Source: Planctomycetaceae bacterium
GTDB taxonomy: Bacteria > Planctomycetota > Planctomycetia > Planctomycetales > Planctomycetaceae
DNA: 57,758 bases
Direction: 5' to 3'
Assembly: GCA_900299185.1 (NCBI GenBank)
Contig: OMIV01000221.1
Coordinates: 1-57,758, forward strand
Part shown: in pieces, positions 1-8,174 of the stretch
Position numbering within the stretch: the first letter of the stretch is position 1
Layout of the letters: each line of letters begins with the position of its first letter
Program-made: the position numbers and the translations under genes
Notes under the pieces: generated by a model
Told to the model about the DNA's origin: nothing
Database searches by the model: none
Seen by the model: only the letters and a program-made list of their open reading frames with translations

Positions 1-2051
1 CGTCCCGGCAGCCACAAGTCTCCCGTCAGTCGACGGTCCGAAAGCGACTCGCTCGTCAGCGGTTCAAAGTTCTCATCGAAGGCTTCCACGGTCACGAGCA
101 CTTGCTCGTCCGGTTGGTACTGCTGCCGATCTGTTCGCACGACGAAGCGCTTCTGACTGCCCAGAGCGTGGCTCAACCCCAAACGATGGATGAGCTGTCC
201 CCAGAACTGGCGGTAGTACTTTTCGCCGTAGCGCTTTCGCAATCGCCACATTTCGTTGTGAGCGATGTAGACGACTTCACCGCGGCCGTACTTGCGAATG
301 GCAATCAGCGGTTGCGGCGTCTTGCCATCCACGCACGTGTCGGTCGGATGTTCGGCCAGCACAGTGGTAGAACTGGTCTCGACGCGCTTCACCGGCTGAT
401 ACCACGGCATCGCAGTGAGATTGCCCCAGCCTTTGGCGTTGTCTTCGTCGGCAGCTCCCAGCCGCATGAAATCAAAGGTCGATGCCATTGGAGTCAGTTT
501 GGTCGCGTACTCCCGCGTGTCGCGAATACGACCATCAGGATCAACAACGACCGGCAACATCTCGGCAATCGGAGTGCCCGCGAGTTCTCCCGGACCAAAC
601 CTTGGCCCGGCCATCACGACCAAGCCACCGCCGAACTTGCCGACGAACTCTTTCGCCATCTCGTTGAAGCGAGTGCTGAGCGCCGAAGCCGGCATATCGC
701 CCAAGAAGATGACGTCATGCTCGAAGAATTGATTTCGCGGCAACGTCACGGTCGGCAGAAAGAGTTCGTTCGTTTCTCGCACAACAGGGTCCGATGACCG
801 CAAGTAAGTGCGAAAGCCTCGCAAGCCCACGAGTTTGTCTCGGTGGAAGACTTCTTTCACAAACCGCCATTCCCAAGTGGGCTCATACTCCACGAAGAGC
901 AGTCTCAGGAAGTCATCGATCACGGTCACTTCGCGCTCGGCTCGATTGTTCTGCTCGACGATCTCACCCGGCAGAGCATCGACTTCGGCGATGAACATGA
1001 ACCGGCCAGCCTCTTGCGGAGTGAAGGGGAACTCCAGCAGCATCGATGGTCCGCTCAGCGTCACCGTCTTCTCGCCCACAGGGATCTGCTTGGCCGGATC
1101 AACGGCATCCCCACCGGGTTCAATCGCTTGAGCAGAGACCTTCACGGTCACGCTTTGCCCCGAGAGTTCATGCTGCCGCAAAGTGACCGTGACCGTTGAT
1201 TGCTCGGTCTTCTTCATCTTCAACGAGGTCTGCAGATCAACGCCGACATCAACCGCATGTGTCGCTCCAACACCCAGCGCAAAGATCGGCACATTCAAGC
1301 GGCGAGCGGGATCCAACGGTGCCACGCCCGAGTTGTGATCGAAGTCGCTGACAACCAGCACGCCCGACAGATTCGACACCGGACGTCGTCGCAAATCTTC
1401 AAGAGCACTGCTGAGCGAAGTCGTCTGCCCACTCGGCTCGTACTGCTTCAGGACATGATCGATGTTCGGCCCCGAGCCCTTCGCATCTGAGGCTTCTCCT
1501 GACGTCAGCGCTTGCACATCGTCCGCATGACCGAACTGAAAGAACGCGAGATCGAACTTCTCACTGAGCTTCTTGAGCAGTTCGGTCTTATCGGTCTTCA
1601 GCCACGACTTCACGAGATTGGATCGCGTGATCGTTTCGTCGTTGGCTTTACCTTCGGGAGTCAGCGGAAGTTCGATGCTTTGACTGAGCTTCGTCTTCAA
1701 CTCGGGAGTGAGCTGATCGGCGATGTTCATGCTGTCGGTCCCATCGAGCAGCACCCATAGCGCCGGTCGGGGATGCGACGAGAAGCTCACTTCTAGAATG
1801 GGATCAGCCAGAATGAGTAGCAAAAAGCACAGCAAAAACCCGCGGATGAATCCCAAGGCCACGCGGCGCGAGCGTTTTGCGCGAGGCTGATAGCGCAGAT
1901 AAAAGAGCCCCGACAAGAACGCCAAGCCCAGGCAGCCAAACAGCACCCAAGCTGGACCGTTCGCAGCCCAGTCAGCCCCGAACGACCAATGCACGCGGTC
2001 GATCGAATCGACGGCGTCGCGTCCCAGAAGTTTCGCAATCAAAGAGTGCAT
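1..2051 (-). CDS. VWA / glutamine-amidotransferase-like membrane protein, 3' end cut by window
   Basis: The minus strand is open from an ATG at 2051 to base 1 with no stop, giving about 683 residues; the C-terminus lies outside the window. The N-terminus has two hydrophobic stretches (about residues 28-44 and 58-74). These are followed by a VWA-like opening strand with a MIDAS-type DGTDSM (DxTxS pattern) near residue 90, then a CARDB-like beta region (about 260-370). A glutamine-amidotransferase-like region follows (HDVIFLGDMP, then GGLVVMAGPRFGPGEL), as seen in planctomycete proteins usually found with MoxR, DUF58 and BatA genes. The family is thought to be membrane-anchored with an external sensor/adhesion-like part; the catalytic function is unknown. 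The call rests on domain resemblance and on the long uninterrupted frame; the partner genes would lie left of base 1. Confidence 0.8.
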   Translation of the reverse strand, partial: MHSLIAKLLGRDAVDSIDRVHWSFGADWAANGPAWVLFGCLGLAFLSGLFYLRYQPRAKRSRRVALGFIRGFLLCFLLLILADPILEVSFSSHPRPALWVLLDGTDSMNIADQLTPELKTKLSQSIELPLTPEGKANDETITRSNLVKSWLKTDKTELLKKLSEKFDLAFFQFGHADDVQALTSGEASDAKGSGPNIDHVLKQYEPSGQTTSLSSALEDLRRRPVSNLSGVLVVSDFDHNSGVAPLDPARRLNVPIFALGVGATHAVDVGVDLQTSLKMKKTEQSTVTVTLRQHELSGQSVTVKVSAQAIEPGGDAVDPAKQIPVGEKTVTLSGPSMLLEFPFTPQEAGRFMFIAEVDALPGEIVEQNNRAEREVTVIDDFLRLLFVEYEPTWEWRFVKEVFHRDKLVGLRGFRTYLRSSDPVVRETNELFLPTVTLPRNQFFEHDVIFLGDMPASALSTRFNEMAKEFVGKFGGGLVVMAGPRFGPGELAGTPIAEMLPVVVDPDGRIRDTREYATKLTPMASTFDFMRLGAADEDNAKGWGNLTAMPWYQPVKRVETSSTTVLAEHPTDTCVDGKTPQPLIAIRKYGRGEVVYIAHNEMWRLRKRYGEKYYRQFWGQLIHRLGLSHALGSQKRFVVRTDRQQYQPDEQVLVTVEAFDENFEPLTSESLSDRRLTGDLWLPG

Positions 2052-2126
2052 TGTGAGTCCGAGGCGGGAAGGTAAGCGGCGGGAACATTCAACAAACGGC
2101 AAGAGCGGTAGAGAGTGCGGCTTCCA

Positions 2127-2516
2127 TCAGACTTTGACAAGCAGGTTCGCATCGCGCGCGAGCAACCACTGACCATCAACCTTCCGAAAGACCGTCAAAG
2201 TATGACCGGCCCGTTCGATCGGAGACGAGCTTCCCGGCGGAGTCACTCGAACCGACAACTCGCTCCAAAGGTAGGCAAAGTCGCCTGCAACTTGGATCTC
2301 GCGGATCGTCTGGCTCGATTCAAACTGCGGTCGTGGCGCATCTGCTGGAGTTCGAGAGATCGCAGCAAATTCGGCCTTATTCATCGGAGGCCGACCCGCT
2401 ACGAGAAACACCACATCGTCGGTCATCAGATTTAAGACAGTGTCGAGATCCCCAGCCTTGGTCGCCACATGCCATCGCGAGACAACGTCGCGAATCTGTT
2501 CTTCGTCGGTAGCCAT
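2127..2516 (-). CDS. SnoaL-like / DUF4440 (NTF2-fold) protein
   Basis: This 129-residue protein has the typical SgcJ/EcaC-type layout: DEEQIRDVVSRWHVATKAGD at the N-terminus, then LMTDDVVFLVAGRPPM, and at the end RAGHTLTVFRKVDGQW followed by LLARDANL. NTF2-fold proteins of this class bind small ligands or act as cyclases/isomerases; nothing in the sequence fixes a substrate. I prefer the ATG at 2516, which has AGAGGA about 10 bases upstream. An in-frame ATG at 2540 would add eight residues (MIPEDRRP) but has no recognisable ribosome site. The gene lies between the VWA-like gene and the L7/L12-like gene, all on the minus strand with gaps of 66-75 bases, so co-transcription is possible but not shown. 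Confidence 0.85.
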   Translation of the reverse strand: MATDEEQIRDVVSRWHVATKAGDLDTVLNLMTDDVVFLVAGRPPMNKAEFAAISRTPADAPRPQFESSQTIREIQVAGDFAYLWSELSVRVTPPGSSSPIERAGHTLTVFRKVDGQWLLARDANLLVKV

Positions 2517-2582
2517 CGGCCTGCGGTCCTCTGGAATCATGATTCAACGGAGATCAGGAACTCGAAGCGTGTGTCGCAACTC

Positions 2583-2888
2583 TTACTGGCCGAGTCGACG
2601 TTCGATCGCCTCAACGAACTCCTTGGCTTGGACTAAGCCCACGCCGGGCTGTTCGCGATAGAGCCTCACAGCCTCGACCTTCGCCCCGCGCTTAAGTGCA
2701 TCCACAATCTGAGGCGAGACACCTTTGGCTGGGTCGTATTCCAGACTCGCGTGCTTAAGCAGCAAAGCAACTTTGGCTTCCAGCTGTGACAGGGAAGCCA
2801 GCTTTCGCTCCAACGCACTGAGGTCCGAAACGATCTTCAACACCCCGGCCATGCCAAGGAAGAAAATCAAGCCAATCCAATCTCCCAT
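2583..2888 (-). CDS. Small membrane-anchored protein with ribosomal L7/L12 C-terminal-like domain
   Basis: This 101-residue protein begins with a hydrophobic segment (WIGLIFFLGMAGVLKIV, residues 4-20). A short coiled-coil-like stretch rich in Leu/Glu/Lys follows (SALERKLASLSQLEAKVALL). The C-terminal half resembles the L7/L12 C-terminal domain: GAKVEAVRLYREQPGVGLVQ then AKEFVEAIE, matching the KIxAIKxxRxxTGLGLKEAKxxVE pattern. A strong ribosome site (GAGGTGA) sits 4-5 bases before the ATG. It lacks the L7/L12 N-terminal dimerisation domain and hinge, so it is not the ribosomal stalk protein. The membrane helix suggests the domain is used as a peripheral adaptor at the membrane. Function unknown. 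Confidence 0.85.
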   Translation of the reverse strand: MGDWIGLIFFLGMAGVLKIVSDLSALERKLASLSQLEAKVALLLKHASLEYDPAKGVSPQIVDALKRGAKVEAVRLYREQPGVGLVQAKEFVEAIERRLGQ

Positions 2889-2909
2889 GATCTCACCTCA
2901 TAAAAACAA

Positions 2910-3001
2910 GTCGGCTCTGCGAGACCTCGACGCCATCAGGATGAAACCCACCCAAAGTCGGATGTCATTCCTGCTGGGAATCAATCTCTCGCAAAGCCGA
3001 C
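2910..3001. repeat. Imperfect 15-bp inverted repeat between genes
   Basis: GTCGGCTCTGCGAGA at 2910-2924 is mirrored by TCTCGCAAAGCCGAC at 2987-3001, with 14 of 15 positions pairing. The loop of 62 bases contains a smaller ATTCC/GGAAT hairpin. It fills the gap between the cyclophilin gene and the downstream L7/L12-like gene. It may act as a transcription or mRNA-stability element, but there is no T-run after it. Confidence 0.5.
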
Positions 3002-3028
3002 CCGAATTAAGGCACGGCCTCGTTCGCG

Positions 3029-3580
3029 TTACTTAGGAGTCACGATCACTCGCGACGAGGTGATCTTCACGTCCTTCACGGGACGGTCGCCGCCGCCGGT
3101 CTTCACGTCGCCGATCGACAAAGCGATCTTCAAGCTGGCGTCATCTGCCGTCTTACCGAAGACCGTGTATTGGCGGTCGAGATGCGGAACTCGGCCCATG
3201 CAGACGAAAAACTGCGAGCCAGCCGAGTGCGGAGCGCTGGTGCGAGCCATCGAGAGCACGCCAGCTTCGTGCAACTTGTCATTGAATTCGGCGTTGATGG
3301 TGTAGCCAGGTCCGCCCGTGCCCGTGCCATTGGGGCAGCCAACTTGAATGACAAAGCCCTTGATGACGCGATGGAAAATGATGCCGTTGTAGAAGCCGAT
3401 CTTGGTCAAACCGATGATGTTCTTGCAGTGACCCGGAGCCACATCGGGATACAGATCGAGCAGCATCTTGCCCATCGTCGTATCGAACTCGACCTGATAC
3501 TTGTTCTTCGAAAAGTCGACGTCTTCCAGAGCCTTATCAACTTCGGCACGGCGATTTGCTGCCACAGGGAAACCTTTCAA
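3029..3580 (-). CDS. Peptidyl-prolyl cis-trans isomerase, cyclophilin type
   Basis: This is a cyclophilin of 183 residues. It shows the core GFYNGIIFHRVIKGFVIQVG, with the catalytic Arg in FHRV, then GTGTGGPGYTINAEFN, LSMARTSAPHSAGSQFFVCM with the active-site QFF, and LDRQYTVFGK. Such enzymes catalyse prolyl cis-trans isomerisation during protein folding. No signal peptide is visible, so it is probably cytoplasmic. The ATG at 3580 has only a weak ribosome site. An in-frame GTG at 3565 has AAAGG seven bases upstream and would give a protein starting VAANRRAEVDKALED, which resembles the N-terminus of planctomycete homologues; either start is possible. Confidence 0.95.
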   Translation of the reverse strand: MKGFPVAANRRAEVDKALEDVDFSKNKYQVEFDTTMGKMLLDLYPDVAPGHCKNIIGLTKIGFYNGIIFHRVIKGFVIQVGCPNGTGTGGPGYTINAEFNDKLHEAGVLSMARTSAPHSAGSQFFVCMGRVPHLDRQYTVFGKTADDASLKIALSIGDVKTGGGDRPVKDVKITSSRVIVTPK

Positions 3581-4186
3581 TGAAGTGAAATCTCAACGTC
3601 CGCCAAACCGTTTTCAGCGGGCTGGGGACTATGGGGAATCGCCCAGTGACCAGCAACCGACCTCTCCGAGAAGTAACTGATCACCCCAGTCGATCAGGCC
3701 AAAGGACAAGCGTTTGAAGCTCGTTCGCTCCGACTCGATCGCCAGTGGAGCCACTTACAACGAGTGTTGGCGAAAGTTCTCCGCGTCCTCTGCGGTGAGG
3801 AATTCTTTCATCACACCGAACCAGAGAACGCAGAGCAACGACGCGGAGGCGACCATCGACGCAAGGCATAGCTTGGAAGCTGCCTCACCCGCTCAACAAA
3901 CAGCCCGAACAGCGGAGTGCTGAGCTTTGCAGAATCTTCAATCAGTGCGTTTCCAGAACCGGCAGCTCGCAACTTCATCTCCCGTCAAAACAGCTTCCCA
4001 CATAGAGTTCGCCGCCCGTTGAGACGGCTTGAGATCGTTTTCGGTCGCCAGATGAATTTCGAACAAGCCGTGCATTCCAACTCGACTGGCCACGTTCGAC
4101 GTGTCGATGAATCAAATAGAGACGGCCACATGGACGTGGCAGACATCAAAAAGGCAACAGTCAGCTCGACCTCGAAGGGATTCGCA
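3581..4186. other. Intergenic region between divergent cyclophilin and LpoB-like genes
   Basis: About 600 bases separate two divergent genes. It holds the inverted repeat at 3779-3848 described separately. The open frame from 3917 is simply an in-frame extension of the lipoprotein gene. The 69-codon frame at 3714-3923 is largely the repeat read as protein, so I do not call it. Promoters for both flanking genes must lie here, but I cannot identify convincing -35/-10 boxes. Confidence 0.5.
3779..3848. repeat. Dispersed inverted repeat with CTCCGCGTCCTCTGCG core
   Basis: CTCCGCGTCCTCTGCG at 3779-3794 is followed by the opposite arm (CGCAGAG then ACGCGGAG) at 3829-3848, so the pair can fold back. 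The same 16-base word recurs exactly at 41904-41919 in another intergenic gap, again with a downstream GAGxxxTCTTTC-like flank. This word is the kind of short dispersed repeat common in planctomycete intergenic DNA. Confidence 0.6.
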
Positions 4187-4858
4187 ATGGAGCGACGGAG
4201 TTTCTTGCAGTGGCTTGGTAGTGCGGCTTGCTCGACCGCGTTTTTGGGAATCACCGGTTGCCGAGGCAAGCAGTACGCACACGTCCTGAAAGAGGACGAC
4301 AAGAACATGGTCGGCAGCCACAAAGCCGGCTCTGAGGTTTACGAGCAGCAAGTCTCGGACGCCGTCGCCAAGCTGCTCGGCCGCGAATGTTCCGCCATCC
4401 AACAAGTGAGCCATGAAGGGCTGGGCGTCCGCAAGAAGAAGATCTGCTTCGTCGGCGTTGAGAACTCCAGCTCGGAAGATCTCGGCGACTTCAAGCAGCA
4501 CTTGTTCGAGCTGATCGATCAGAAGATCTCTGAGTCGGACATGTTCGAGCAGATCAGCGAACGAGTCGTGAGCGTGGGCCTGCATAGCGCTCACCTGCGT
4601 CCCGACGACCTCTTCATTCCGTCGAACCGACGCACCTTCCAACAAGTGATGGAGCGGGAGAATCAACCCTTCGATTATTTGCTGTTTGCCAAACTGACCT
4701 CGGGCACCACCAACAGCAACGGAGATTATCAACGCGACTACTTACTGACGTTGGAGATGATCAACATCTCGACGGACGAAAGTCACAAGGTCAGCGCGAA
4801 GGTCCGTAAGGGCTATCACAAGTCGATGCTTAATCGCTTTAAGCACTACGGGGATTAG
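4187..4858 (+). CDS. LpoB-like penicillin-binding protein activator, Tat-type lipoprotein
   Basis: This 223-residue protein starts at the ATG at 4187, six bases after AAGGGA; the longer in-frame extension to 3917 lacks any such site. The N-terminus combines a twin-arginine-like RRSFLQWLG with a lipobox LGITGC (Cys 25), so export as a lipoprotein is likely. The body has the LpoB/CsgG-like beta-alpha pattern: KKICFVGVENSSSEDLGDFK, LFELIDQKISESDMFEQISE and LLFAKLTSGTTNSNGDY followed by DYLLTLEMI. In Escherichia coli LpoB is an outer-membrane lipoprotein that activates PBP1b. The next gene is a COG3014-like lipoprotein, a pairing I recall from proteobacteria, which supports the call. Family membership is moderately sure; activity on a planctomycete PBP is inference. 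Confidence 0.75.
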   Translation: MERRSFLQWLGSAACSTAFLGITGCRGKQYAHVLKEDDKNMVGSHKAGSEVYEQQVSDAVAKLLGRECSAIQQVSHEGLGVRKKKICFVGVENSSSEDLGDFKQHLFELIDQKISESDMFEQISERVVSVGLHSAHLRPDDLFIPSNRRTFQQVMERENQPFDYLLFAKLTSGTTNSNGDYQRDYLLTLEMINISTDESHKVSAKVRKGYHKSMLNRFKHYGD

Positions 4859-4874
4859 CCGTCTGTCCGAGTCG

Positions 4875-4968
4875 CCGTAGCTATGAATTCCATCCCAAGC
4901 GGTCTTCGAATTCTTGGGCAACTCGGCATCGCCAGAAGAAATGCTCGGGATGGAATCCCAAGCTACGG
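4875..4968. repeat. Long imperfect inverted repeat between two lipoprotein genes
   Basis: CCGTAGCTATGAATTCCATC and following bases at 4875-4900 pair with GCTCGGGATGGAATCCCAAG and following bases at 4943-4968, which end in CTACGG. The arms are about 26 bases with a few mismatches, separated by 42 bases. A half-copy containing GCTCGGGATTCCAT lies at about 7960-7973, downstream of the first DUF1501 gene, suggesting a dispersed family. It could reduce read-through from the LpoB-like gene into the next gene. Confidence 0.6.
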
Positions 4969-5036
4969 AAGCCGCCGGTTTTGAGTCAGCAGTACGCGTC
5001 ACATTCAGTCGCTCCCGTCGCGGAGACATCAGCATC

Positions 5037-6401
5037 ATGCCGTCGGAGATCCGACCATCGCGAAGCCTGGCCCGATTCATCGTGGCATGCTGCTGCGCGG
5101 GTCTCGTCGGGTTAAGCGGGTGCTCGACGCATGCCAAACAACTCGTGTCGATGAGGTCCGCGTACTACTCCAATCAGCTCGAACAAGCCGGGAAGCTGGC
5201 CGACAAAGAGATCAAAAGCCGGTCTTCAGATGCCGACGTGCTGAAGCTCGAACGAGCGATGATCGACCTCTCATCCGGTCATCCCAAGCAAGCCGAACAA
5301 GCGTTGCGAGAAGTCCGAGATCACTTTGATGCCTTCGAGCAGAAGGACATCGGTGAGTCCGCGCTCTCGTATCTGACGGACGACAACAAGCGCGCTTATC
5401 CCGGCGAGGACTACGAACGAGTTCTCATTCGCTGCTTCCTCTCGCTCTCGAACTTGATGCACGATGGCGGCGACGCTCGGGCCTACGCGTTGCAAGTGGG
5501 ACAGAAGCAAGAACAGATCATGCTGGCAGCCGGTGAGGACGCCGCCAAGAACCCCAAGCTCAAATACAAACGAGTGGCCTTGGGTGCCTACTTGAACGGA
5601 GCACTGCAAGAAGCGACTCACCGAGATTACGACGACGTCGCGCGATCGATTCAGCTGGTCGTCAATTGGGAGCCGACGTTTAAGTTCGGACAACAAGATC
5701 TCGAACGAGCCACCAATGGTCGGCACTCTGCTCCAGGCAACGGTGTGCTGTATGTCTTCACGCTCGTTGGTTGTGGTCCCTACAAGGAAGAGCGGGCCGA
5801 ACGAGCGACCTCGGATGCGCTGCTAATCGCCGACCGCATCTTCTCAGTGATCGGCAAGCACTCGCTGCCGCCCACGCTGGCTCCCATCAAGATGCCCGTC
5901 GTCTGTCGCGGACGCAGTCGAGTCTCGACTGTACAAGTCGCGATCGACGGCAAACCTTCTGGTCAGACCGAGACCATTACTGATGTCGGTCAGATGGCCG
6001 TCGATCAGTTCGATGCCATCAAGTCGCAGATCATGGCTCGTGCGATCGTACGACGAGTCGTGAAGAAGGGCGCGGTCTACGCTGCCAAGGAAGTGGCCAG
6101 TGTCGATAACCCGCTTCTCGAACTTGCCTTCGACGGTGTGGGAGTGGCTTGGGAAGCGACCGAGTCCGCCGACACTCGCTGCTGGGGCCTCTTGCCGGAC
6201 AAGATCCAAGTGCTGCGTCTGGAACTGCCGGCAGGCACGCATCAACTGGGTATGCGAGCCGCTCAGTCATCTTTGGCCGTCGGCCCCGAAGCCACTGAGT
6301 CCGTCAAAATTGAAGACGGTCGCAACACGTTCGTGCTGGCAACATTCCCCGACGAGCGACTCATCGGCCACGTGTTGACCAATCAATCAGACCGCGAATA
6401 A
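5037..6401 (+). CDS. COG3014-like lipoprotein with TPR-like N-terminal half
   Basis: This is a 454-residue protein. I choose the ATG at 5037: GGAGA lies about 11 bases upstream, and the signal sequence LARFIVACCCAGLVGLSGC begins a few residues after it and ends in lipobox Cys 29. Frames upstream of 5037 overlap the intergenic inverted repeat. After the anchor the protein has helix-rich repeats (AYYSNQLEQAGKLADKEI, LERAMIDLSSGHPKQAEQAL). Then comes GNGVLYVFTLVGCGPYKEER and an AIVRRVVKKGAVYAAKEVAS stretch near the end, a layout I associate with COG3014. The family is uncharacterised; genes for it are found near lpoB. The envelope location and pairing suggest an accessory role in cell-wall assembly, which is inference. 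Confidence 0.75.
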   Translation: MPSEIRPSRSLARFIVACCCAGLVGLSGCSTHAKQLVSMRSAYYSNQLEQAGKLADKEIKSRSSDADVLKLERAMIDLSSGHPKQAEQALREVRDHFDAFEQKDIGESALSYLTDDNKRAYPGEDYERVLIRCFLSLSNLMHDGGDARAYALQVGQKQEQIMLAAGEDAAKNPKLKYKRVALGAYLNGALQEATHRDYDDVARSIQLVVNWEPTFKFGQQDLERATNGRHSAPGNGVLYVFTLVGCGPYKEERAERATSDALLIADRIFSVIGKHSLPPTLAPIKMPVVCRGRSRVSTVQVAIDGKPSGQTETITDVGQMAVDQFDAIKSQIMARAIVRRVVKKGAVYAAKEVASVDNPLLELAFDGVGVAWEATESADTRCWGLLPDKIQVLRLELPAGTHQLGMRAAQSSLAVGPEATESVKIEDGRNTFVLATFPDERLIGHVLTNQSDRE

Positions 6402-6574
6402 CGAAGCCAGCTCGAATGCGTTCCAGTCCCCACTCGCTCCTAGGTTCCGCCTGGGATCGCCGCATCGGAGGCAGCTTCTCCCTTCCATGCCGCGACTCAC
6501 GTGAAACTTCGCTGCTACAACTGAGGTACTACAGGCCGCGACGAGTGCTTCGCACACATTGAACTTCGCATTGA

Positions 6575-6624
6575 GCGAGTCGCGGAGCGACTCGCCTACG
6601 TAGCTCAGTCGCTCCGCGACTGAG
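6575..6624 (+). repeat. 50-bp double-hairpin dispersed repeat, copy A
   Basis: The element has two 15-base hairpins that are reverse complements of each other: AGTCGCGGAGCGACT, then a spacer containing the palindrome CTACGTAG, then AGTCGCTCCGCGACT. Three further copies lie at 25736-25787, 31856-31905 and 51198-51247. The copy at 31856 is identical over all 50 bases in the opposite orientation. The sequence TTGAACTTCGCATTGA just upstream is also partly conserved at the 25736 copy. All copies are intergenic, like REP/BIME elements. Confidence 0.9.
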
Positions 6625-6708
6625 ATTGGCAACTCGAAAACTTGGCTGTGACATAGCACTAGCAGGTCGCACACGGCTCGGTTGGCTGAATCGATCAGGG
6701 ACATGCAC

Positions 6709-7941
6709 ATGACGAATCGACGAGACTTCTTGAAGCACTGCGGCGGCGCGGCTTTGTTATCGCTCGGAGCGATGCCAACTTCATTGTGGAAGCACGCGGC
6801 TTGGGCTGCCGAGCAAGCTGCCAACAACGATCGAGTGCTGGTGTTGATCCAAATGGCGGGCGGCAACGACGGCCTCAACACCGTGATCCCGCATGGTCAT
6901 GACGAGTACTTCAAAGCTCGCCCCGGCATCGGCATCGGCAAAGGCGCGATGCTGAAGCTCAATCAAGAACTCGGGCTGCATCCAGCTTTGACCGGCTTCA
7001 AGTCGCTCTTCGACGCAGGCTCGTTGGGCATCATTCAAGGCGTGGGCTATCCCCAACCGGACCGCTCACACTTTCGCTCAATGGATATCTGGCAGTCGGC
7101 AATTTCAGAGAAGGAAGACACATCGAGCGGCTGGGTTGGTCGAGCACTCGATGCCACCGTCGACCAGCATGTCGGCAAAGTTCCGGCGATGACGTTGGGC
7201 AGCGAGAAGCTGCCGCTGTCTCTGGTGGCGAGCAAGATCAACGTGCCCACCGTTCGCGATGTGAAGGGCTATCACCTGCAACTCGGACCGTTGAGTGACT
7301 CTGCCGCGAAGACGCACCGATCGATGCTGGAGAAAGTGGCGGGACAGTCAGCCGCCGCCGGTTCCGATTTGGACTTCTTGCGTCAAACTGCCAAGACCGC
7401 ATGGTCCAGTTCCGAGAAGCTGCGTCACATCGCCGCGAACTACAAAGCGGCGGCGGACTACCCTGCCAATGGTCTCGGTCAGAAGCTGCGGACGGTTGCC
7501 GAGATCATCAGCGGAGACCTCGGCACGCGAGTCTTCTTCGTCTCGCTGGATGGCTTTGATACGCACTCACAGCAAGCCGCCGCGCATCAAACGTTGCTCA
7601 ATGAACTGTCGACGGCAGTCACTGCGTTTGTGAAAGACCTGGCCGGTCACGGACATGCTGATCGAGTCCTAGTCGCCACGTTCTCTGAATTCGGGCGACG
7701 TGTGAAAGAGAACGGCAGCCTGGGCACCGACCACGGAGCGGCCTCGCAAATGTTTGTCATCGGATCAAAAGCCAAAGGCGGAATTCACGGCGCTCATCCG
7801 AGTCTGCGAGACCTCGATGACGGAGACCTCAAGTTCCACACCGACTTCCGATCGGTCTACGCCACGCTGCTGGATCGTTGGTTGGGAATCTCTAGCGAAG
7901 CCGTCCTCGGTCGTCGCTTCCCAACGCTGGAGATCGTTTAG
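6709..7941 (+). CDS. DUF1501 family exported protein
   Basis: This is a 410-residue protein. The start is the ATG at 6709, seven bases after AGGGA; ATG 6703 would be too close to that site. The leader MTNRRDFLKHCGGAALLSLG is a twin-arginine signal. DUF1501 landmarks follow: VLIQMAGGNDGLNTVIPHGH, SLDGFDTHSQQ, FSEFGRRVKENGSLGTDHGA and GGIHGAHPSL. The fold is related to alkaline-phosphatase/sulfatase-type hydrolases, but no activity is established for the family. In planctomycetes such genes normally sit with DUF1800 or DUF1549/DUF1553 (cytochrome-like) genes. Here it stands alone, convergent with a PPC-domain protein. It is probably periplasmic. Confidence 0.93.
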   Translation: MTNRRDFLKHCGGAALLSLGAMPTSLWKHAAWAAEQAANNDRVLVLIQMAGGNDGLNTVIPHGHDEYFKARPGIGIGKGAMLKLNQELGLHPALTGFKSLFDAGSLGIIQGVGYPQPDRSHFRSMDIWQSAISEKEDTSSGWVGRALDATVDQHVGKVPAMTLGSEKLPLSLVASKINVPTVRDVKGYHLQLGPLSDSAAKTHRSMLEKVAGQSAAAGSDLDFLRQTAKTAWSSSEKLRHIAANYKAAADYPANGLGQKLRTVAEIISGDLGTRVFFVSLDGFDTHSQQAAAHQTLLNELSTAVTAFVKDLAGHGHADRVLVATFSEFGRRVKENGSLGTDHGAASQMFVIGSKAKGGIHGAHPSLRDLDDGDLKFHTDFRSVYATLLDRWLGISSEAVLGRRFPTLEIV

Positions 7942-8013
7942 GAGTCTGTCCGAGAAGCTGTCGCTCGGGATTCCATATCGAGCATTCCGGCGTGATCCGT
8001 ACTCAGGAACGAA

Positions 8014-8114
8014 GCCGCAATAACCGAAGTGAGTGGCACGCCCTGAGTACTCAAAGGGCGTGTGCTCACGTTGCTCGACCACGCCCTTCCCGTTGGTCAG
8101 AGCGTGCCACCCAA
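8014..8114. repeat. ~100-bp nested hairpin repeat, copy 1
   Basis: The outer arms GTGGCACGC (8033-8041) and GCGTGCCAC (8102-8110) enclose two further hairpin units. One is ACGCCCTGAGTACTCAAAGGGCGT-type folding (arms ACGCCCT and AGGGCGT around GAGTACTC); the other is GGGCGTG pairing with a later CACGCCCTT. A close relative lies at 46479-46576, sharing the flanking GCCGCAA, the arms and the TACTCAAAGGGCGTG core. This copy lies between two convergent genes, where it could act as a bidirectional terminator or simply be a non-autonomous repeat. Confidence 0.8.
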
Positions 8115-8174
8115 AACCAATTGGGAAGCCGTACCAATCTGGCCGGCGGATCCGTAGTCAGACGGCAGGTGAGC

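Noticed and set aside
3714..3923. Short plus-strand frame upstream of the LpoB-like gene
   Set aside because: Most of it is the dispersed repeat translated as protein; it has no ribosome site or homologous pattern.
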